Below are positions 16,635 to 25,671 of a stretch of 64,000 bases of DNA, in pieces. The notes beneath the pieces were generated by a model. It saw only the letters and a list, made by a program, of their open reading frames with translations, made no database searches and was not told the DNA's origin. Every line of letters starts with the position of its first letter. Position 1 is the stretch's first letter. Source of the DNA: Halorubrum alkaliphilum (GTDB lineage Archaea > Halobacteriota > Halobacteria > Halobacteriales > Haloferacaceae); assembly GCF_017873815.1 (NCBI RefSeq), contig NZ_JAGGKQ010000002.1, forward strand, positions 124,001-188,000, read 5' to 3'. Both the position numbers and the translations under genes were made by a program.

Positions 16635-19241
16635 GTGTCCATCAAGCGAACGAAACCCCTCGACGAGCTCTACCGAGCGGTTTCGGACCACGACCTCGTT
16701 ATCGTCCCCGACTCCCCGCTCGCCGACGCGATCAACCGGCGGATCGATCACCCGCAGTTCGGTCCGTTCGCGATAACGCCCCGTCGTCTGGCGACGCGCC
16801 GCCGGGAGACCGAGGAGGACCGAACCGCGTTCCTGAACGCGATCCACGAGACGGACCTCACGTGGAAGGAGGTCTCACGGTCAGTCGGCGACGTGTTACA
16901 GTGTTGGGAGTACCGAGGTCGCCCGGACGCGATCCTCGAGTACGACGGGTTCGACACGCACCGGACGCGAACCGTGGTCGAGACGATCCGGTCGGTTGGG
17001 ACGGCGTCCGAAATCCTGACCCACTTCCGGATCGACGAGGGGTCGACGGTCGCCGTCGTCGGCGAGTCCCAGCTGACGGAGCTCGAACGCTCGATCCTTC
17101 CCGACGAGTACGACTCGATCGACCGGTTCACGGCGGAGCCGTTCGACCTGCCGCCGTTCCGGATCTTCGAATCACCAGGCGCGATCGTCGACGCGCTCCT
17201 CGATACGATCACCGCCTCGAACGCCGACGACATCGCGGTCGTGCTCGACGAGGGAAGCGAGTACTCGCCGCTGGTCGAGTCCGCGCTCGAAACCGCCGGG
17301 ATCCCGTACTACGGCGGCCCCGGATTCATGGACGATCCGGACCATCGCGCGTTCGTTCAGCTGCTTCGATCTCTCACCGGCGGCTCGAACACGCGCGTTC
17401 GTTCCGTGAAACCGCTCCTGTCTGTGCTCGGCGAAGAGATCTCCGTCGACCACGACGAGAAACGGCTCGCCGAGATCGCCGGGGAGGAGCTCGAATGGCT
17501 CGCGCCGCTTCTCGACGCGCCCGACCGGGTGACCGTCGGGGAGGCGCTCGCGACGTACGAGGCGCGCTCCGGAGCCGAGCTGGAATCGCTCGAAGCGGAG
17601 ATTGCCGATCTCGGCGTGCTCTCGGAGCCGGTCTCCGCGGAACTGGTCGACCGATTGACCTACTACTTCGACACGTACGAGGTCCCGGTCGACCGCGAGA
17701 ACGAGGGCGTGCTGCTCGCGGACGCGAACGCCGCGTCGTTCGTCGACCGCCCCCTCGTCTTCCATCTCGGGCTCGACGAGGAGTGGATGCACACGTCCCC
17801 GAACCGACCGTGGGTCGACCGCGACGAGGAGTTCGAACGAAACCTCGACGGGTTCCGGTCCCTGATACAGAGCGGCACGGAACGGCACTATCTGGTGCTG
17901 GACTCCGCGGGCGGCACTCCGGTCACCCCGTGTCCGTACTTCTCGGAGCTGTTCGACGAGGATTTCGAGCGGTTCAGCGACTTGAACTCGATCCGACACA
18001 CGCGGATTTCCCGGAGCGATACGGAGGGGTTCGACCGCGAAGCGCTCGACGCGTCGATCGAGATCGAGTCGACCGAGAGCGTCAGTCAATCCGGGCTGAA
18101 CGCGTACGCGAACTCGCCGCGGGACTACTTCTTCGACCGGATCGTGGACTCGCCGGACACGCACTACTTCGCGGAGGGGACGCTGTTTCACGACTTCGCC
18201 GAGTTCACCGTGGCTCATCCGGAGATCGTTGACTCCCACTCGATCGACGACCTCGTCGACGCGATGGTACAGGAGGTTCGAGCGTTCCACCGCCCCGTCG
18301 ACGTTCCGACGAGACGAACGCGCTACCGTGTCGGCCTAGAGACGATCCGCGAGTTCCTCGCCGAGCACGGGCCGACCGACGCCTCGTTCGTGACGCCCGC
18401 AAGCGGGTGGGGGGAGAACTTCTTCGCGGAGTTGTTCGACGTGCCGGTGGAGTCGCCGGTCGCCGAGCGCTGGTTCGACGACGCGGAGCTCGGACTCAAG
18501 GGGAAGATCGATCTCTTAGGGTCGCCGACGACGCTGATCGACCACAAGAGCGGTCGCCGGAAGCGTGCATCACGGGTCATCAGGGACTCGTCGCTCGCGG
18601 AGCCCAGCGACACGCCGAACTTTCAGGCGCTCGCGTATCTCACGTACTGGCGACGGCAGCGGCCCGGAGAGCGGCTTCAGTTCACGTTCTTCCACTTCCT
18701 CGAAACGCTCGACGACGCCGTGGTGGGCGACGCCTCGCTCGACGACTGTCTGACGACAGTGACGTATCGACCGCGGTCGTTCGCCGAGCACGTCGCCTCT
18801 GGCGAAGTGTTCGAGGAGCTACGGGAGGAGGCCGCCAACGACTGTACCAAGACGTTCTCGAAGGCGAGCTACGGGACGTACCGGGACGCCTTCGACGCGT
18901 ACTCGCCGCCGCGGACGCGTGACGCCGACGAGCTGGCCGCCTCGTCGTTCGGCGAGGCGCTCACCGATCGGATGGTCGCGGCGGTCGGTGACTACGAGTA
19001 CGTCAGGAACGGCTGTATGCAGGCGTTCAGACACCTGTGTCGCTACCGAAAGGAAGGCTACTTCGAGACCGACCTCGACGAGTTCGAACGGTTCGTCGAC
19101 GAGCACCTCTCGGAGCTGGATCGGCATCGTGCCGGGGACGAACGGTTCCCGATCGAGGGGCGGGCCGGCGAGCCGAACTACCGCTACGTGAGCCACCGTG
19201 ACCTGCTGTTGACGGAGAGCGGTGCGGGGGCGGATCGATGA
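16635..19241 (+). CDS. AddB-like protein with PD-(D/E)XK nuclease domain
   Basis: 868-residue partner of the helicase gene that follows. The N-terminal half resembles the degenerate helicase of AddB/RecC-type subunits and lacks a Walker A motif. The C-terminal part is a RecB-family nuclease with all catalytic elements: His in GTLFHDFAEF (near 514), Asp in LKGKIDLLGS (near 625), DHKSGRRKR (near 636-642) and NFQALAYL (near 662). Where AddB proteins have the first Fe-S cysteine (CPF motif) this protein has NSPRDYFF, and only two cysteines lie in the distal region, so the cluster is probably absent. Start is GTG 16635. It overlaps the helicase gene by 4 bp. Confidence 0.8.
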   Translation: MSIKRTKPLDELYRAVSDHDLVIVPDSPLADAINRRIDHPQFGPFAITPRRLATRRRETEEDRTAFLNAIHETDLTWKEVSRSVGDVLQCWEYRGRPDAILEYDGFDTHRTRTVVETIRSVGTASEILTHFRIDEGSTVAVVGESQLTELERSILPDEYDSIDRFTAEPFDLPPFRIFESPGAIVDALLDTITASNADDIAVVLDEGSEYSPLVESALETAGIPYYGGPGFMDDPDHRAFVQLLRSLTGGSNTRVRSVKPLLSVLGEEISVDHDEKRLAEIAGEELEWLAPLLDAPDRVTVGEALATYEARSGAELESLEAEIADLGVLSEPVSAELVDRLTYYFDTYEVPVDRENEGVLLADANAASFVDRPLVFHLGLDEEWMHTSPNRPWVDRDEEFERNLDGFRSLIQSGTERHYLVLDSAGGTPVTPCPYFSELFDEDFERFSDLNSIRHTRISRSDTEGFDREALDASIEIESTESVSQSGLNAYANSPRDYFFDRIVDSPDTHYFAEGTLFHDFAEFTVAHPEIVDSHSIDDLVDAMVQEVRAFHRPVDVPTRRTRYRVGLETIREFLAEHGPTDASFVTPASGWGENFFAELFDVPVESPVAERWFDDAELGLKGKIDLLGSPTTLIDHKSGRRKRASRVIRDSSLAEPSDTPNFQALAYLTYWRRQRPGERLQFTFFHFLETLDDAVVGDASLDDCLTTVTYRPRSFAEHVASGEVFEELREEAANDCTKTFSKASYGTYRDAFDAYSPPRTRDADELAASSFGEALTDRMVAAVGDYEYVRNGCMQAFRHLCRYRKEGYFETDLDEFERFVDEHLSELDRHRAGDERFPIEGRAGEPNYRYVSHRDLLLTESGAGADR

Positions 19242-22090
19242 CCTCGCCGAACCCCGAACAACGGCGGCTGATCGAGGGGACCGAGGGGATCCACCTCGTC
19301 GACGCCGGTGCCGGCACCGGAAAGACGTTCACGGTCACGCGTCGATACGCGAACATCGTAGCACAGGAGGGCGTCGAGCCCGACGACGTCCTGTTGATCA
19401 CGTTCACCCGGAACGCGGCCGGCGAGATGAAGGAGCGCATCGTCGCGAACGGCGAGTACGACCTGCGCGCGCTGAACGACGCGCCGATACAGACGTTCCA
19501 CAGTCTCTGTCACGACCTGCTGGACGAGCACGGCTTCGACGCGCCGTCGTATCTCGGGATCGACGACTCGATCACCGGCTCGACGCGCATCATCGAGGAC
19601 GAGACGATCGAGCGGGAGGCGTTCACGTCGTTCATCGATCGGTTCGCCGACGAGCACGACGAGCACGCCGGATTCCTCCGGAGCCTGTCCGACCCGATGG
19701 AACTGCTCGACGTACTATCTGATCTCGCGTCGAAGGGTGTCTTTCCGACGAAAGACGGCTGGTACCGGAACTCGAAGGAGGCGCTGGCGGGCGACTACGA
19801 CGCGTTCAAGCGCGCGTTCGACGCGGTGAACGAGCCCCGAAACGGCGGTAGCAGGCAGTCTACGCTCCGGTCCGACCTCGCTCGATACGGGAGCGACAAG
19901 TGCTATCTCCCGAGCGCGCCCGAAAAGGCCGACATCCGCGGCGAGCGCGGGTCGAAGGCCGTTCCCGAGGGGGTCGCCGAACGGGTCTTTCACGAAGACC
20001 GGGAGGAGTTGATCGGGTTCGTCCACGACGTCTACTTCGAGTATCTTGAGTTCGCGCTCGGCCGGAACTACCTGAACTTCTCGTTCCTCCAGCTGTTCGC
20101 GTTCGTCCTGTGTTGTGAGGACGACGCCGTACGCGAGTCGGCGTCGTTCGAGTACGTGATGATAGACGAGTTCCAAGACTCCAGCGAGATCCAGTTCAAA
20201 ATAGCCCTGTTGCTCTCGGGGACGCCGAACCTCTGTGTGGTGGGCGACTGGAAGCAGAGCATCTACTCGTTCCAGTACGCGGCGGTCGAGAACATCACCG
20301 AGTTCGAGTCCAGGCTGAACCGGTTCGCGGCGGAACTCAACGAGGGAGCCGACCGCGTGTCGTTCCCGCTGTCGCCGATCACGCGAATCGAGCTCGAACG
20401 GAACTACCGGTCGACCCAGTCGATCCTCGACTTCTCCGAGCACGCGTTGGTCGCGCCGGGCAGCGGAAGGGAGTCGATCGACGGCAAATCGATCCGGGAC
20501 CGGATCGTGTCGCTGGTCTCGAACGCGAGCCACGACCGATCCCGGATCGAGGCGTTCCAGCACCCGGACGAACACGAGGCCGTGTTGTCACGGATCCAGT
20601 CGATCGTCGGCAACGACGAGTACGCCGTCGAGGAGGACGGCGAACTCCGTCCGCCGACGTACGACGACGTCGCGGTGCTCACGCGAACCCGTGAGTACGG
20701 TCGTGAGTTGCTCTCCGTCGCCGACGCCTACGAGTTCCCGATGGCGTACGAGGGCGGCATCGAGCTGTTCCGAACCGACGCCGCGAAGCTGGTTCTCGCG
20801 TGGCTCCGGATACTGGAGGGTGGGTCGGACGCCGACCGCGGGTGGGCCGTCGTGTTGGAGCGCGCCGGCTACACGCTCGACGAGATCCGACACGTGCTCG
20901 AACACGACCGATACCCCGACGAGATGCGGTCGTTCCGCGAAGCGCTCGCGGACTTGGAGACGCACGGGGCAGTGATGCGTCGCGTGTTCGATCGATACGG
21001 GCACCGCGAGTCGACGGCCGACGCGCTTCTCACGGCGCTCCAATCCGTTCACACGTCGACGACGATGACGCGTGGCGACCTGACACGACTGATCACACGA
21101 GGGATCGAGAACGGTGACACGAAGGAGGTGTCGGCACCCGCCGGCACGGACTCGGTGACCGTTCAGACGATCCACTCGGTCAAGGGGTTGGAACACCCGA
21201 TCGTGATCGTCGCGAACATGAACGACGGGGCGTTCCCGCCCTCCGGCGGTCACGACGGCACCGTTACCTACTCGGAGACGACGGGGCTCCGGTTGCGGAA
21301 GACGTACGCGGAGGCACACGGCGTGCCGCACGTCTACGACGACTGGCGCACGGACGTTCTGCGACGGTGTCAACCGACCGACTACGACGAGGAGCGGCGG
21401 CTGCTGTACGTCGCCATGACGCGTGCGAGGGACCACCTGTTGTTCAGTGCCGGCGAGGATCCGAACACCTTCCTCGAAGCGCTCCCGGTTGACGTCGAGA
21501 CCGTGGAGCCGTCCGTTAGCGACGTGGAACGAACGGAGGCATCGGGGGCGGCGTTCGAACCCTCGGTGCCGGCCACGGCGGGACCCGAAGGACTCTCGCC
21601 GCACTCGCTGATGGACGACTCAGTCCACGAGGAGGTGACCACGGGCCGCGGCATGGCGTTCGGCTCGCGGGTCCACGAGTTCGCGGAGGCGTACGCGTTG
21701 GGCGAGAACGTCACCCCGGAGAACGACGACGAACGCAACGTCAAGGCCCTTCTCGACTCCCTCTCCGGCGACGTTCACGTCGAGGAGCGGGCGTACCTCC
21801 CGTTGGAGACGGCGGACGGACGGACGACCCTCTCCGGGATCGTCGATCTGGTACACGTCACCGCGGACGCCGTCGAGGTCATCGATCTCAAGACCGACCG
21901 CGGTCGACACGCGCAAGACGAGTATCGAACCCAACTCAGCGTGTACTATCACGTGCTTGCCGCGTCGTTCCCGGACCGACGCGTGACCGCCTCGATGTTC
22001 TATACGGCGGATGACGAGATCGTCACTGTCGAGCCGCGTTCGATGGCGGAGCTTCGGGAACTGGTCGAGTCGACGTCGACACCGGACTGA
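19238..22090 (+). CDS. AddA/RecB-like UvrD-family helicase-nuclease
   Basis: 950-residue superfamily 1A DNA helicase with a C-terminal nuclease. The Walker A is DAGAGTGKTF (about 21-30), motif Ia LITFTRNAA, Walker B VMIDEFQDSS (near 306), motif III GDWKQSIYSFQ, motif V QTIHSVKGLEHP (near 640), and motif VI LLYVAMTRA (near 715). The nuclease has GSRVHEFAEA (near 806), GIVDLVHV with VIDLKTDRG (near 866-886) and QLSVYYH (near 897), all catalytic residues kept. It is translationally coupled to the AddB-like gene. The pair resembles bacterial AddAB, which resects double-strand breaks; the archaeal role is inferred. Confidence 0.85.
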   Translation: MTSPNPEQRRLIEGTEGIHLVDAGAGTGKTFTVTRRYANIVAQEGVEPDDVLLITFTRNAAGEMKERIVANGEYDLRALNDAPIQTFHSLCHDLLDEHGFDAPSYLGIDDSITGSTRIIEDETIEREAFTSFIDRFADEHDEHAGFLRSLSDPMELLDVLSDLASKGVFPTKDGWYRNSKEALAGDYDAFKRAFDAVNEPRNGGSRQSTLRSDLARYGSDKCYLPSAPEKADIRGERGSKAVPEGVAERVFHEDREELIGFVHDVYFEYLEFALGRNYLNFSFLQLFAFVLCCEDDAVRESASFEYVMIDEFQDSSEIQFKIALLLSGTPNLCVVGDWKQSIYSFQYAAVENITEFESRLNRFAAELNEGADRVSFPLSPITRIELERNYRSTQSILDFSEHALVAPGSGRESIDGKSIRDRIVSLVSNASHDRSRIEAFQHPDEHEAVLSRIQSIVGNDEYAVEEDGELRPPTYDDVAVLTRTREYGRELLSVADAYEFPMAYEGGIELFRTDAAKLVLAWLRILEGGSDADRGWAVVLERAGYTLDEIRHVLEHDRYPDEMRSFREALADLETHGAVMRRVFDRYGHRESTADALLTALQSVHTSTTMTRGDLTRLITRGIENGDTKEVSAPAGTDSVTVQTIHSVKGLEHPIVIVANMNDGAFPPSGGHDGTVTYSETTGLRLRKTYAEAHGVPHVYDDWRTDVLRRCQPTDYDEERRLLYVAMTRARDHLLFSAGEDPNTFLEALPVDVETVEPSVSDVERTEASGAAFEPSVPATAGPEGLSPHSLMDDSVHEEVTTGRGMAFGSRVHEFAEAYALGENVTPENDDERNVKALLDSLSGDVHVEERAYLPLETADGRTTLSGIVDLVHVTADAVEVIDLKTDRGRHAQDEYRTQLSVYYHVLAASFPDRRVTASMFYTADDEIVTVEPRSMAELRELVESTSTPD

Positions 22091-22213
22091 GCGGTTCGAC
22101 CCGCCTCTATCTGTCAGTTCGACGAGCGATGGCGGGGTCGGGCGTCTCGACACCGAGACTGGAGGTGCCGTCGATCGACGAGCACTACCGCCACAGGCAC
22201 TGATGAACCCGTA

Positions 22214-23464
22214 ATGGAGGTCGAATTCCTCGGCGGCGCTCGCGAGGTCGGTCGGAGCGCGGTCCTCATCGACGACGCGCTACTCATCGATTACGGGCTG
22301 TTGACCGCGGATCCGCCGCAGTACCCGATCCGCGACCCCGAGCCCGACGCCGTCGTCGTCTCGCACGGCCATCTCGACCACGTCGGTGCGGTTCCCGCGC
22401 TGTTGAAAGGTGACCGACGACCGGCGGTCCACTGGACGCCGCCGACCGCGGAGCTGGCCCGGACGCTGGCGCGTGACACGCTCAAGCTCCACGGAAACAG
22501 CCCGCTGTGTCCCTTTTCAAGCGAGCACGTCGCGCGGCTCGGTGAGGTCGAGGAGCGACACGCCTACCGGGAGTCGTTCGACGTCGCCGGCGGAATCGAG
22601 GGAGAGGGGTACGCGGTGACGCTTTTCAACGCGGGGCACATCCCGGGCTCCGCACACGTCCTCGTCGACGACGGCGACACGCGGCTGTTGTACACCGGCG
22701 ACTTCCATACCGACGACCAGCGGCTCGTCTCGGGGACGATGGCCCGGCCCGACGCTGACGTCGTGATCTGCGAGGCGACGTACGCCGACGTGACCCACGA
22801 GGAGCGGGCGGCGGTCGAACGCCGGTGGGCCGAGCGCGTAAAGACGACGATATGGGAGGGTGGAACCGTCGTTGCGCCCGCGTTCGCGATCGGCCGGACG
22901 CAGGAGCTGATGTGCGTCGCCGACGCAAACGACCTGACCCCCTACGTCGACGGGATGGGGATCGAGGTGACGCGGATGCTCCGACACCATCCGGAGTTCC
23001 TCCGGGATCCGGGGGCGTTCCGCCGGGCGAAGGGCGCGGCGCGCTTCGTGACCGGACGAGACGGCCAGCGCGAGCGGATCGCGGCCGACAACGCTCTGAT
23101 CGTCACTACCTCGGGGATGCTTGCCGGCGGACCGGTCCACTCGTACCTCCCCGAGATCCGCGGGAGTCCGACGAACGCGATCACCCTGACGGGGTACCAG
23201 GTCGAGGGGACGCCCGGCCGGGAGCTACAGGAGCACGGCCGGCTGGCGATCAACGGGACGGTGCGACCGGTGAGCGCCCGCGTGGAGTCGTTCGACTTCT
23301 CCGCGCACGCCGACCGCGAGGGACTGGAGTCGTTTTTGGATTCGTACCGGGACGCACGGGTGTTGGTGAACCACGGGGATCGCTGTGCGGCGTTCGCCGC
23401 GGACCTCCGGGCTGACGGGTACACGGCGAGTGCGCCCGAACTCGGCGAGCGGATCGAGGCGTAG
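22214..23464 (+). CDS. Beta-CASP ribonuclease, aCPSF2-type
   Basis: 416-residue metallo-beta-lactamase/beta-CASP nuclease without KH domains, matching the archaeal aCPSF2 group of CPSF73/RNase J relatives. Motifs in order: SHGHLDHVGAVP (motif 2), NAGHIPGSAH (motif 3), TGDFHTDD (motif 4), the beta-CASP acidic motif ICEATYAD, FDFSAHADRE (motif B) and VNHGD (motif C). It probably cleaves or trims RNA. The ATG at 22214 follows the helicase gene by 124 bp, so it may have its own promoter. Confidence 0.9.
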   Translation: MEVEFLGGAREVGRSAVLIDDALLIDYGLLTADPPQYPIRDPEPDAVVVSHGHLDHVGAVPALLKGDRRPAVHWTPPTAELARTLARDTLKLHGNSPLCPFSSEHVARLGEVEERHAYRESFDVAGGIEGEGYAVTLFNAGHIPGSAHVLVDDGDTRLLYTGDFHTDDQRLVSGTMARPDADVVICEATYADVTHEERAAVERRWAERVKTTIWEGGTVVAPAFAIGRTQELMCVADANDLTPYVDGMGIEVTRMLRHHPEFLRDPGAFRRAKGAARFVTGRDGQRERIAADNALIVTTSGMLAGGPVHSYLPEIRGSPTNAITLTGYQVEGTPGRELQEHGRLAINGTVRPVSARVESFDFSAHADREGLESFLDSYRDARVLVNHGDRCAAFAADLRADGYTASAPELGERIEA

Positions 23465-23533
23465 CGGTCGTACGCGTTCGGATCGTCGTTCGACAGCTCG
23501 CTCTCGCTGGACGTAGCGGTGGCTGCCGCGGAG

Positions 23534-24283
23534 TTACGACCCGCCCTCAGCTGGCGGGTTTGGCGCGTCATCACTCCCGCCCGGCTCCACGTAGACGCCG
23601 TACTGTGTGATCTCGACCGCGACGATCTTACCGTTTACTCCCTCGCGAGCTTCTATTTTCTCACCGGATCGAGCCACAGAAACGACCGTACTGTGTTCCT
23701 CACCGCCCTGTTCCCAGTAGACTACCACGTCGTTCAGCGGGAACACCGACTCCGGACCGCTGATTTCCACGTGGCCGGCTCCCTGTCCGACAAAAGTCAC
23801 GTCGATATCCGCGCCCGACGGGGTACAGTCGAAGGTGCGTTCGACGGTCGTGTCGACGCGCACGCTGTCACCAGTAGCGGTCACCTCAAACGCGAGGTCC
23901 ATCGTCTCCTCGCCGTTACAGTGGACGAAAACGGTCACCGGCGCGGATCCACCGACATCGATCTCATCGGGGGCGTCAACGAGCTTGACCGTCGCGTTAC
24001 CCCCCGCCGTCGGCTCGACATCGAGCGACGTGAGCGGTACGTCGAACTGGTTCCAGAACACGACAGGGGCCGCCGGCTCGTTCATGGGGATCTCGTCGGT
24101 CTCATTGATCCCGAAGTACGCGCTCTCGTCGTCCGTGACGGTCATCTCGATACCGCGGTCGGCGTCGATCGAAGCGAAGCCAGCAGTGCCGAGGGTCAGC
24201 CCGACCGCCGCGGTGAACGCGAGCACGATGCTGATCGTTTTCAGCGTGCTCAACTCCGCTGACGACCGGGCGTGGGTGCTCAT
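23534..24283 (-). CDS. Secreted/membrane-anchored protein with SipW/DUF1102-like N-terminus
   Basis: 249-residue protein with one N-terminal hydrophobic segment (TISIVLAFTAAVGLTLG, about 15-32) followed by GFASIDADRGIEMTVTDDESAY. This resembles the haloarchaeal pattern of extracellular beta-sandwich proteins with SipW-type signal regions; the family name is a tentative recognition. The rest is beta-rich with two cysteines that could pair. The ATG overlaps the stop of the upstream minus-strand gene, so the two form an operon. No enzyme motif is seen; a structural or surface role is likely. Confidence 0.7.
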   Translation of the reverse strand: MSTHARSSAELSTLKTISIVLAFTAAVGLTLGTAGFASIDADRGIEMTVTDDESAYFGINETDEIPMNEPAAPVVFWNQFDVPLTSLDVEPTAGGNATVKLVDAPDEIDVGGSAPVTVFVHCNGEETMDLAFEVTATGDSVRVDTTVERTFDCTPSGADIDVTFVGQGAGHVEISGPESVFPLNDVVVYWEQGGEEHSTVVSVARSGEKIEAREGVNGKIVAVEITQYGVYVEPGGSDDAPNPPAEGGS

Positions 24284-24560
24284 TCTCGCTTGCGGAGCTC
24301 TGGCGGTTTCTCCTTTTTGCCGAGGCGGGCACGCTCGCAGTAGTAGTAGTGGGCGAGCGCGCTGACCGCGAACACGGTCACCGTGAACACGCTCACCGCG
24401 AGCGGTTCGATGGCGGCGAAGCCGGGGACCCCGGTCTGAACCGCGAGCAGCGCCGCGCCGGCGAGCCCCGCGAGTCCGAGGTAGTACTGGCTCCAGGGGA
24501 TCTCGCGGCCGCGGAGCACCTCGATGTAGATGTCGAGGTCGACGAGCGCCGCGGTCGGCT
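24280..24560 (-). pseudogene. 5'-truncated membrane protein gene
   Basis: The coding part visible here ends RLGKKEKPPELRKRE and contains two clear membrane segments (LGLAGLAGAALLAVQTGV and AVSVFTVTVFAVSALAHYYY). In frame it can be read back to 24657, but upstream of about 24560 the translation becomes low-complexity Ser/Pro/Thr and coincides with the opposite-strand coding fragment, so the true 5' end appears lost. The stop overlaps the start of the secreted protein gene. It may be the tail of a signal-peptidase-associated membrane protein; this is inference. The boundary is approximate. Confidence 0.55.
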
Positions 24561-25465
24561 CGCCTGTCGGCGAGTCGATTCCAGTCGGACTCGTCGCCGA
24601 TGTTGGTGATGTAGCACCGACGGAAGGTGACGGTGTTATCGACGACGACGCGATCACGATCGTCGCGACCGTTGCGGAAGATGAGGCACCCGAAATTACG
24701 GAGACGTTCCAGGCATTCGATCCGACCGATGACGAGCTGTTCGAATTTGCGCTCGAATTGGACGAAGAAGTCTCCGACGTCGATCAGATCGATCTCTCCT
24801 TTGGCGAAGACGTGGAGCCAACGACGAGCGAGGATCTGACGCTTCGTGACGGAAGTGGCTCTATCCGTCGCCGAAACGGGAGGCAGTACGACGGTGACCC
24901 GGCTGAGGTTGTACTTCGTGGCATCCAGACACTCGGGAATGAAGAGAGGGAAGAGGTCGTGATCGACACCGTTCCAGCCGATCTCGGCGGTGGTGATGAG
25001 CCAGAACCGGAGGAGGCGGTTCTGTTGGCCGACGACGATGAGGAACTAGCTACAGTAGACACATTTGCTGACAAGGCTTTCGTCGAATCACAGCGCTTTG
25101 TGGTCGATAATTTAGACTTCTCCGATCTTGAGGACGGTGAAATCGATCTTGATGAGATCGAGATTACGTACCCTGAAAATACAGACCTCGACGGAGCAGA
25201 CAACGGCGATTTCAGCGTCGCACAGGAGTCGAACGGGCCGGATGACCGAGAGCCGCTCCGGGTGAATAATGACTCTTTCGGCGGCAACGAGGCAGTACTC
25301 GACATCTCCGCGTCAGGGTTCCAGAACGAGTTTGACGGCGGAACGATCGAGATCGTACTGAACACCGCTGTGGTTGACGCAATCGAGTCTGGTGAGGTTT
25401 CGCTCACTCTCAAAGACACAGAGGAGGGAGTCGTGCGTGAGTTCACCGGCTCGTTCACCAACTGA
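24560..25465 (+). pseudogene. Fragment of an acidic secreted-type protein, 5' end missing
   Basis: About 300 codons on the plus strand with a more A/T-rich third position than all neighbours. The translation (for example AEDEAPEITETFQAFDP, VVDNLDFSDLEDGEIDLDEIE and GGTIEIVLNTAVVDAIESGE) looks like the C-terminal half of an Asp/Glu-rich extracellular beta protein. There is no signal peptide, promoter or credible start: the only in-frame ATG (24530) lies inside the opposite-strand membrane gene. I read it as a truncated gene brought here by rearrangement or transfer. I do not recognise its family. Confidence 0.55.
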
Positions 25466-25640
25466 GCCATTCGCTTACGTCTGAAGTGGACCTATTTAAA
25501 TACGAAGGCAGCGGTCCGAATAGTCAGCTCGCTAACCACCGCTCCGTCAGACACATACAGTCATTCTGACCTTTTATACCGGTATCGGGCGGCGATCGCT
25601 GCCACAAGGAGTCCCTGAAGCAGCCGTGTGTGGTAATTAC

Positions 25641-25648
25641 TTATAAGT
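25641..25648 (+). promoter_or_regulatory. TATA box of the PGF-pre-PGF-like surface protein gene
   Basis: TTATAAGT, 24 bp before the ATG at 25672. The spacing implies a leaderless transcript and supports this start. Two further AT-rich boxes (TATTTAAATA near 25491 and TTTTATAC near 25572) lie in the same gap without a gene in phase. Confidence 0.6.
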
Positions 25649-25671
25649 ACGTAGTGGTATAGAAATCGGTG

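Noticed and set aside
16622-18232. 536-codon plus-strand frame overlapping the AddB-like gene
   Set aside because: Arg/Pro-rich translation without motifs; the overlapping frame has the nuclease residues and acidic composition.
25561-25640. Minus-strand peptide RLLQGLLVAAIAARYRYKRSE ending at 25561, like the tail of a membrane protein
   Set aside because: Only about 25 plausible residues; it may be a relic of the rearranged region, but it cannot be supported as a gene.
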